A model generated the notes under the pieces. The model was not told where the DNA came from and ran no database searches. It saw only the letters and a program-made list of their open reading frames with translations. From Notamacropus eugenii (taxonomy: Eukaryota; Chordata; Mammalia; Diprotodontia; Macropodidae), in NCBI RefSeq assembly GCF_028372415.1, contig NC_092874.1, positions 55,589,865 through 55,653,864 on the forward strand: DNA of 64,000 nt. Direction: 5' to 3'. Shown piece after piece: positions 56,446 to 64,000 of this stretch. The position numbers and the translations under genes are program-made. Position 1 is the first letter of the stretch, and every line of letters begins with the position of its first letter.

Positions 56446-57478
56446 GAGATACAAAAACAGAACCTGAGCTAATCCTTTTCAGAGTTTGCAGTATAAGTAA
56501 ATACAGAATAAATGAGGAGTCGTTTGGAAGGAGGCCCTAGCTGCTGGGGGAATCAGAAACCGCCTCTTATAAGAGGTATCCTCTGCACTAAGCTTCGAAG
56601 GGAAGGCATTTGGGGACAAGAGCCAACATAAAACAGGAAATAGGGCTGAACTGGGTCAGTTTGCAGGAGGATACTTTGTACTTTATAAACCCTTCTATTG
56701 GGAAATCAGATCAATAGGAGATGATTTGTTCAATAAACAACTGAATATCTTGGTTTCTTTGATAATTAATGTATTTTCACGATCTCCCCAGGACAGAAAA
56801 AGTTGTGAACTGCTTATACCCACATCCTGGAGCAGCTTTTAAGCTGATTTGCTTCCCATGGGCAGGAAGTGGATCTGCCTGTTTTGCAAACTGGGGTAGA
56901 AGTTTTCATCATTCAATAGAAGGTTAGTGATCTATCACCGTATTATCTGTGATTTACATAACTTCAGGATACTAATGTGAAAGGTGGTAAAAAAAGAAAA
57001 TCCTGTGTATCAATTGTTCCATCAAGAAGCATTTATCATGTGTTTAGCACAGTGCCCAGCTCATGGTGAACTTACTACCTCAAAAATGGAAGCACCTTCT
57101 TCCAGGAAGAACTGCCCAACGGGAGCAGGAGGCTTCCAGGGTGAGAAGGAACCTGAGGCACTGGCATGACAACTGGCAGAATCAGCCAGTGGAGCCAGGA
57201 GAGGACTGAAGAATGGCTGGCCTGAGCCCTTCCTCAATATGGAGGTCAAATGGTAAAGTTCCCATTTTAACAAGATGACATAGAGTACAGGGCTTCTTTC
57301 GTTCCTTGTGATGAAGTTTCCTGTTTATATCAGGTGACTTTTAGTTCAAATCACTAAATCTACATCTGTCTATATCTATAAATATAGATAGCTAGATATT
57401 CACAAATACATATATGTAGTGCATATACACACGTGTGTGTGCACGTGTGTATATATATGTATATATACAGTATACACT
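56446..57478. other. Mostly unique; SINE trace and TG/TA tract
   Basis: 57015-57065 resembles a SINE head ('gaagcatttatcatgtgttt'). 57355-57470 is a TA/TG-rich tract that ends at the tubulin pseudogene. Confidence 0.45.
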
Positions 57479-58425
57479 GTAGTAGAGCCCTGCAATGAAC
57501 CCCTCTCAGGAAAGTAGTTTGTAGAAAACACAGATGAAACCTGTTGTATTGATAATGAAGCCCTCTATGATATGTGTTTCAGAACCCTGAAACTGAACAC
57601 TCCCACATACCCCCTGGTGTCAGCAACTGTGCGTGGAGTCACCACCTGCTTATGTTTCCTAGGGCAGCATATCGCTGACTTGCATAAGCTGGCAGTGAAC
57701 AACCCTGACTGCACTTCTTTATGCCTGGCTTTGTTCCACTGACTAGCTGTGCCAGCCAGCAGTACCATGCTTTAACTGTGCCAGAGCTCACCAGGCAGAT
57801 ATGTTTGATGCAAAGAACATGATGGCTGCTTGTGACCCATGGTGGCAGCCATGTTCAGAGGCTATATGTCCATAGAGCTGAGCGAATGCTCAATGTTCAA
57901 AATAAGAACAACAGTGACTTTATGGAGTGGATTCCCAACAATTTGAAAATGGCTGTTTGGGGCATCCCACCCTGGGGCCTGGGAATGTCTGCCACCTTCA
58001 TTAGTAAAAGTACAGCCTTCCAAGAGCTCTTGAAGCACATTTCTGAGCAGTGTACAGCCACATTTCCCAGAAAGACTTTCTTCCATTGGTTTACTGGAGA
58101 GTACATGGATGAAATGGAATTCCCTGAAGCAGAAAACAATACGAATGATTTGGTTTCTGAGTATGAACAGGATCAGGATGACACAGCTGAGAAGGAGGGA
58201 TAATTTGAGGAGGAAGCTGAAAGGGAGGGGGAGTAAAGCTGGGCATCACTTACTCTGTGAATTATGTTGAAAGCTGTAGGAACTCTTTTTGTTCACTCAC
58301 AAATTTGTTTTACTGGTGTTCATGTCTTGCTGCATTCTGCACTTGCTCTTTTCCTGTTCTTTGACAACAAATGCTGTACAGATAACACCATTAAAGCATT
58401 TCTCATAGTGCAAAAAAAAAAAAAA
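57479..58425 (+). pseudogene. Processed beta-tubulin pseudogene, 5'-truncated
   Basis: Beta-tubulin is the GTP-binding subunit of microtubules. Homology begins mid-protein at the VVEP segment (about residue 180 of 445), continues through 'NEALYD' (57558 onward), the 'GVTTC' segment and '[11 protein letters not shown]' (57808-57840), and ends in the acidic C-terminal tail (about 58180-58235). No introns, a 3' UTR, ATTAAA at 58390-58395 and a 14-base A tail at 58412-58425 mark it as a retrocopy. Frameshifts, a small deletion after 'TPTY' and in-frame stops (including one in the tail) destroy the frame. The longest remaining open stretch is 57832-58203. The Glu-rich tail order resembles a class IV beta-tubulin, but the isotype is not secure. 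Confidence 0.92.
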
Positions 58426-58434
58426 GTCCCTTCC

Positions 58435-58535
58435 CACCTCTGAACCCCAGATTCCATATCTGCAAAAGGATTAAGTTGGACTAGATTATCTCTAAGGTCC
58501 CTTTTAGCTCGAAATACTCTGGTTCTATATTAGAG
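58435..58535 (+). repeat. MIR 3' fragment
   Basis: 'ccatatctgcaaaaggatta', 'gactagattatctctaaggt' and 'cccttttagctc'. Confidence 0.65.
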
Positions 58536-58559
58536 AAGTGCAAAATAAAGTGGTTTATG

Positions 58560-59225
58560 GATGTTCAAAAGGGAAAAGGTCATTACTAAGGTAAGATGGA
58601 AGTGAGAGTTTAAGAAAACTTCAGAGACAAGGTTGCATTTGCAGCAGGTAAAAGGCAGGATTTGGGAAGACAGAACCGAGAGGGTTTGGTAACCAAATAG
58701 GAGGGCCATGGGAGGGGGAAAAGGAGGGGATAACCCTAAGGTTTTGGTTTGGGAGTCTGAACGAAAGAGGAAGGAGCAGGCCTAGGGGAGGAGAACAAAG
58801 CTCAGTGTTAGACATTTTGAGTTTTGACAGGAGGACATTCAGGTGAAAATGTTCTGATGTTAGAGAAGTGGATATTGAGCTCAACTGAGGTAATTGTGGA
58901 AGCCTGGAAGGTGAATGAGATAGTCAAGGGAGAAAGTGTGTGTATAGAGAGAAGATAGGGAAAAAACCTTGGGAAATAGTTATCTTGGGGGTTGGAAAAA
59001 GGAGGGAGGAACAAGAAAAAAAAGAAGCAGAAGAGTAGGAGATTAGCCAGAAGAATGGGAGCAGGATCGGTTGTTTTATCATAGGAACAAGAAAGGAACT
59101 GGAGCTGTAGTTCTTTGATACTGGGAACACTAGGTTAGGGAAATTCCTTCTATCAGTACAAATAAACACCTTCTTTTCTGTCTTAGTTGCCTCAAGTTCT
59201 AAGAGGGTCAAGGTCAGCCAATTTG
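58560..59225. repeat. Ancient interspersed repeat, class uncertain
   Basis: 'gacattttgagttttgacag', 'gaggacattcaggtgaaaat' and 'gagaagtggatattgagctc' are familiar mammal-wide repeat clauses. Purine-rich around 58690-58790. Minus-strand frames here are compositional. Confidence 0.4.
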
Positions 59226-59741
59226 TATCAAATGTGGGTCTGAATCCACATCTTCCTCTAGAAACATAGAATCAGAAATTATTTAGAACTTAAATCAGCC
59301 TTAGAGGGCTTTATTTAACAGATAAGGAAATTGGCTTGAGTTCATAGGAGTAATGATCTGGGCGCAGAGCAGGATTTGCAGCACAGATATGGGAGTGACT
59401 CAGTCCAATGCTGTACAGAGGTCATGGAATATGAGACCTGATCAAAAGTCATAGGATTTGGCAATAAGAAGATCAGTAGAGATATTTGGAGTACCCTTTC
59501 AGCAAAGTGGTGGATATAGAAGCCAAACTTTTAAAAACGTCCAGGAGAGTAAAAGGGAAGGAAGCATAGGGAACATTTCTCTGTACATTTAATATTTATT
59601 TATTTAATCAAAATAATTCTTTTACTCAAAGGTCAAAAATCAGGTGATTTTGAAACTCTGACCCTCAAGAGAAAGAAGTAGAATAAAGATCAAGTAGGTT
59701 TATTTCAGAGATCAAAAGCATTTTTTAAAAATCATCTATCT
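59226..59741. other. MIR-like trace, otherwise unassigned
   Basis: 59265-59345 resembles 46095-46190 ('gaatcagaaattatttagaa', 'aacagataaggaaattg'). Confidence 0.4.
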
Positions 59742-60368
59742 GGGGGTGGAGTTAAGATGGCTGAAAGAAGGCTGGGATTCTTCGGAGCTATCCCCCAAAC
59801 TCCTCCAAAGATCTTTAAATACTGCACTAAAACAAATTCTGGAGCAACAGAACCCACAAAAAGATGGGGTGAAACAATTTTCCAGTCCAAGACAACTTAG
59901 AAGTTAGGCAGAAAAGGTCTGGGTGAGAGTAGAAGGCTGGGACCCCACAGCCCATCACCAACAAACCAGGAGTAGGTCTTGGGAATGACTGAATGAGCAG
60001 TGACAGCAGCAGCGGCCACTTCCAGAGCTCTCACCCCACAGATGGTCGAGGGTGGAACAACTGGTCAAAAGGAGATCACAGGGGTTTCATTGGTGGCACT
60101 GGGGATAGGACTCTGTTGCTTTGCCAGTACTCAGATCCAAGTCCCAGGCCTAGGTAGCCATCCCAGGGTGAAGGGAGCACTAGCATATCAGAACTTAGAG
60201 CCACAGTAGAGGGGGATCCCTCCTCACAGTTCACAGAAAAGAATGCTTGTGGTTACTCAGAGCACAGGCCAGGAGAGTAACAAACTTATTTTTTTAAAGT
60301 TTCTCCTTCTTAGATCATACCACCTTGAAAGAACTGGCAATTTACAGGTCCCTAGATGTATCTCTGAA

Positions 60369-60783
60369 TTGTGTTCATCCTTCATCGCCAAAGAAGACCA
60401 GGCCATCAGAGAAATGATGACATGACTTGCACTTGACTGTTTTGAGTGAGGGAGGGCTGTGCAGGTCACCAGCCTCACTTCTCCTCCAGAACCATATGAA
60501 TCCAGTGACCTCATATTCCTCAGGATGACTGGAGATGACCCAGGATGCACTGGGAGACCTTAGGCCCTTTAGGCCAAGGTCTTTGCAACTACTCACTTAG
60601 GGTGAGACAACACCCTTTCATTGAACAGGCCTGTTTAAGAAGTAACCAGAACAACAGTTACTATTGATAATCACTCTAAAGCTGGGAGGGTCCAGAGGAG
60701 CTCTTAGGCAGGAGCCCATTGGGGTCCCAGTTTCAGAGTGCAGTAGGTCCTGTCCTGTCCTGTCCTGTCCTTTCCCAAAACCT
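60369..60783 (+). repeat. RTE-associated SINE inserted in the HAL1-type 5' UTR
   Basis: Perfect 11-bp duplications GTATCTCTGAA at 60358-60368 and 60784-60794 flank it. It begins 'ttgtgttcatccttcatcgc', carries 'gagtgagggagggctgtgca' and 'gactggagatgacccaggat', extends beyond the other two copies, and ends in a (GTCCT)n tail at 60745-60770. The host 5' UTR resumes exactly after the second duplication. Confidence 0.9.
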
Positions 60784-60889
60784 GTATCTCTGAAAACAGC
60801 TGCACAAAATCCCTGCTTGGGACAGTGTACCCTCCACCTAGAAGCACAACCTCACTTTAGCAAAGAGTGAAAAGTCAGGAAATAGGCTG

Positions 60890-61960
60890 GAAAATAAGCA
60901 AACAAGAGAAAAAAATTCTGACTATAGAAAGTTACTACGGTGACAAGAAAGATCAAAACATACTTATGAGACAGCAAAGTCAAAACTCCTATATCCAAAG
61001 ACTCAAAGAAAAATATGAATTGGGCTCAGGTCATGGAAGAGTTGAAAAAGAATTTTAAAATTCAAGCAAGAGAGGTAAAGGAAAAATTGGGAAGAGAAAC
61101 GAGAGTGATGCAAGAAAAATTATGAAAAAAGAGTCATCAGCTTGGTAAAAGAGGCACAAAAAGTACTGTAGAAAATAACACCTTAAAAACAGAGTAGGCC
61201 AAATAGCAAAAGAGGTACAAAAATCTTATGAGGAAAAGAATACCTTGAAAAGAATTGACCAAATGAAAAAAGAGGCACAAAAATTCACTGAAGAAAATAA
61301 TTCCTTAAAAATTAGAATTAAGCACGTAGAAACTGATGAATCTATGAAATATCAAGAAACGAACAAAATCAAAAGAGTGAAAAAATAGAAAACAGTACGA
61401 AATACCTCATGGTATAAACAACTGACCTGGAAAATAGGTCCAGGAGAGATTACTTTAACCTTATTGGAAATCCTGAAAGCCATGATCAAGAAGTGAGCTT
61501 AGACGTTGTCTTTCAAGAAATTGTCAAGGAAAACTGCCCTGATATTCTAGAACCAGAGGGTAAAATAGAAATTGAAAGAATCTACCAATCCCCTCCTAAA
61601 AGAGATCCCAAAATGAAAACTCCCAGGAATATTATAGTCAAATTCTGGATCTCCCAGGTCAAGGAGAAAATATTGCAAGCGGTCAGAAAGAAACAATTCA
61701 AGTATTGTACAGCCACAGTCAGGATAATACAATATTTAGTAGCTTCCATATTAAAGCAGTGGAGGGCTTGGAATATGATATTACAAAAGATAAAAGAGCT
61801 AGAATTACAATCAAGAATCACCTACCCAGCAAAGCTGAGTATAATCCTTCAGGGAAAAAAAAATGGATATTCAATGTAATAGAGAACTTTTGAGCATTCC
61901 TGAGGCAAAGACCAGAGCTGAATAGAAAATTTGACTTTCAAATACAAGACTTAAGAGGAG
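60890..61960 (+). pseudogene. L1/HAL1 ORF1 pseudogene
   Basis: Readable in pieces: N-terminus with TIESYYGDKK (about 60921-60950) aligning with TIEGYFTGEK of the intact copy, a coiled-coil remnant, and the longest open part (61493-61879) covering the RRM and C-terminal domain ('NIIVKFWISQVKEKILQA', 'YPAKLSIILQ'). Stops and frameshifts separate the parts. Confidence 0.85.
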
Positions 61961-63479
61961 CATAAAAGGTAAACTGGAAAGGGAAATCATGAAGGATTTA
62001 ATAAGACTGAACTCTTTACATTCCTACATGGGAAGATAGTACTTGTAACTCACAAGAACTTATTCATTATTAGGGCAATTAGAAGGAGTATATATAGACA
62101 GAGGACACAGTTGTGAGTTAAATATATGGGATGGTATTTTTAAAAAATAAAATTAAGGAGTGAGAAAGAGGAATGCTCTGGGAGAAAGGGAAGGGGAAAG
62201 ATGGAATGGGATAAATTATCTCACATAAAAGACATGAGAAAGAACTTTTACAGTGGAAAGGAAACTGGGGGAGGTGATGAGGGATGATGGAACCTTACTT
62301 TCTTTGGAATTGGCTCAAAGAGGGAAAACCACACATACTCAGTTGAATATAGAGATCTATCTTACCCTACAGTAAAGTAGGAGGGAAAGGGGATAAGAGA
62401 AGAGGGGGTGCTCATAAAAGGGAGAGTAGTTTGGGGGAGGTGGTAATCAGAAGCAAAACATTTTTGAGGAGGATTAGGGTAAAAGAAGAGAGAGAGAATA
62501 GAGTAAATGAGGGAAATAGGATGGAGGGAAATACAGTTAGCAATCTGAACTGTGAAAAAAAATTTGAAACAAGTTTCTCTGATAAAGGCATCATTTTTCA
62601 AATATATAGAGAAATAAGTAAAATTCCTAAAAATAAAAGCCATTCCCCAATTGACAAAAAAAGATCAGTTTTCAGATGAAGTAATAATCAAAGCTATCTA
62701 TAGCTATATAAAAAAAATGCTCTAAATTACCACTGATTGGAGAAATGCAAATTAAAACACTACTGAGGTATTACCTTATACCTATTAGATTGGCTAATAG
62801 GACAGAAAAGGAGAATGAGAAATCTTAGAGGGGATATGGGAAAATTGGGACATTAATGCATTATTAGTAGAGTTGTGGACTAATTCAACCACTATGCAAA
62901 GCAATTTGGAACTATGACCGAATATTTATAGCAGCTCTTTTCTGGTGGCAAAGAATTAGAAATTCAGAGGATGTCCATCAATTGGGGAATGACTGAACAA
63001 TCTGTGGTATATGATTGTGGTGGAATCCTATTATAATAAAAGAAATGATGAGCTAGATGTTCTCAGAAAAACCTAGAAAGACTTATGTGGAAATATGCAA
63101 AACGAAATGAGTAGCACTAGGAGAACACTGTACACAAAAACAGCGATATTGTAAGATGATCAACTGTGAATGACTTAGTTATTCTCAGCAATACAGTGAT
63201 TCAAGACAACTCAGAAGGACTTATGATGAAAAATGTTGTCCATCCCCAAAGAAAGAACTCATGGAGTCTGAATACACATAGAAGCATTCTTTTTTAACTT
63301 TATTTTTCTTGGATTATTCTGGTCTATGTGTTATTTCACATGACAAATATGGAAATATGTTTTGCATGATTACATATGTATAACCTATATCAAATCACTT
63401 GTCTTCTTAATGAGGGAGGTAAGGTGGGAGGGAGAGAATTGGACCTCAATTTAAAAATAATTAAATAATTTTTAATTTT

Positions 63480-63710
63480 CAACATTCAGTTCCATAAGCT
63501 TTTGAGTTTTAAATTTTCCCTACATCCCTCCCCTGCCCCCTCACCAAGATAGCAAGCAATCTGATATAGGCTCTATGTACACGTTCATATTAAACATATT
63601 TTCATATTTGTCATGTTGTAAAGAACTAGAACCAATGGGATGAGCCACAAGAAAGAAGAAACAAAACAAAACAGAGAGAGAGAGAGAGACAGAGAGACAG
63701 AGAGAGAGAC

Positions 63711-63792
<82 letters not shown>

Positions 63793-64000
63793 TAAATAGT
63801 CTACTTTTGATCTGCACTCTGACTCTGTAATAGCTCTTTCTCTGGATGTGAATAGCATTTTCCATCTTGAGACTTTTGGTTTTTTCTTAGAACCTGGCAT
63901 TGCTGAGAGGAGCTAACTTTATCAAAGTTCATCATCACACATTGTGGCTATAACTGTGTACAATGTTCTCCTGGTTCTCCTCACCTCACTCAGCATCAGT
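63480..64000 (-). mobile_element. L1 3' end, minus strand, running off the window
   Basis: The last bases (…gtgtacaatgttctcctggt, 'cactcagcatcagt') are the reverse complement of the L1 3' clause 'actgatgctgagtg…ccaggagaac'. The left end is the T-rich/A-rich tail region at 63470-63500. It opposes the element at 59742-63465 tail to tail. Confidence 0.75.
63671..63790 (+). repeat. (GA)n microsatellite
   Basis: About 120 bp of AG repeat with periodic ACAG interruptions, inside the minus-strand L1 3' UTR. Ser/Leu-rich reading frames over it are spurious. Confidence 0.95.

Larger units (their letters stand above)
59742..63465 (+). mobile_element. L1/HAL1-type element with ORF1 remnant and ORF2 C-terminal/3' end, large internal deletion
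   Basis: 5' end 'gggggtggagttaagatggc', 5' UTR to about 60880 (with a SINE insertion), degraded ORF1 (about 60890-61960), the HAL1-type 3' UTR (61970-62560), then L1 ORF2 C-terminal sequence and 3' UTR (62560-63465: 'gtttctctgataaaggc', 'ccattccccaattgacaaa', 'ggagaaatgcaaattaaaac', 'gaatgactgaac…tgtggtata'). Endonuclease and reverse transcriptase are absent. The passage from HAL1 3' UTR to ORF2 end has no insertion scar that I can see. It is either an internally deleted L1 showing how the ORF1-only form arose, or two adjacent insertions. No target duplication was found. Confidence 0.7.

Noticed and set aside
57832..58203. A functional tubulin gene
   Set aside because: The homologous region starts mid-protein, has frameshifts, a deletion and early stops, and ends in a genomic A tail.
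63541..63900. Ser/Leu-rich minus-strand frames
   Set aside because: Produced by the (GA)n microsatellite within an L1 3' UTR.

Overview
The window is vertebrate, almost certainly marsupial, nuclear DNA. The evidence is its repeat vocabulary: L1-type elements whose 5' ends read (g)ggagccaagatgg and whose ORF1 begins MPRKGKRNKTIEGYF, L1 3' tails of the 'gaactgatgctgagtgaaa' type, an RTE-clade LINE with an associated SINE, tRNA-headed CORE-SINEs (MIR/MON1 style), L2 and CR1/L3 fragments, hAT miniature elements, and several endogenous-retrovirus LTR families. The species cannot be fixed from sequence alone. I see no functional host gene, exon chain, tRNA, rRNA, CRISPR array or prokaryotic feature. 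The window reads as intergenic or deep intronic DNA. The only host-gene-like sequence is a broken, processed beta-tubulin copy at 57479-58425.

Layout. 0-9 kb: RTE pieces on the minus strand (125-1147 and 6041-8104), an ORF1-only L1 derivative (2168-5192), and the 3' end of an ERV, here called family B (internal 8105-8474, LTR 8475-8915). 9-16.4 kb: L2/MIR debris around a second ORF1-only L1 derivative on the minus strand (10495-13464). That copy has perfect 15-bp target duplications, an uninterrupted 362-residue ORF1 and a CpG-rich 5' UTR. 17.4-27.5 kb: an old provirus in plus orientation, with two LTRs (17384-18596 and 26700-27478), a tRNA-Lys-type primer-binding site and an env-like remnant before the 3' LTR. 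It is riddled with later insertions. 27.6-32.3 kb: a long RTE copy in plus orientation, interrupted by LTRs of family A, one of which carries a second family-A LTR in inverted orientation. 32.3-37.5 kb: LTR-like blocks, a CR1/L3 fragment, an antisense L1 ORF2 fragment, a hAT element and a SINE. 37.5-57 kb: sparse ancient repeats, microsatellites, a minus-strand family-B LTR with internal sequence (50026 to about 52600), and L1 tails. 57.5-58.4 kb: the tubulin pseudogene. 59.7-64 kb: a third ORF1-type L1 derivative, carrying a SINE insertion and running into ORF2 C-terminal and 3' sequence, then an opposing L1 3' end.

How the parts relate. The elements date one another by nesting: an L1 tail sits in the provirus 5' LTR, family-A LTRs sit in the provirus and in the RTE copy and inside one another, and a SINE sits in the third L1 derivative. 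The most notable content is the set of three L1 derivatives that keep ORF1 but lack the endonuclease/reverse-transcriptase part of ORF2 (HAL1-like). One of them still encodes an intact ORF1 protein. Such elements must borrow ORF2 protein in trans. I found no convincing new biological system. The best leads are this ORF1-only lineage, a conserved PCNA-box-like motif at the N-terminus of its protein, and the self-nested LTR palindrome.
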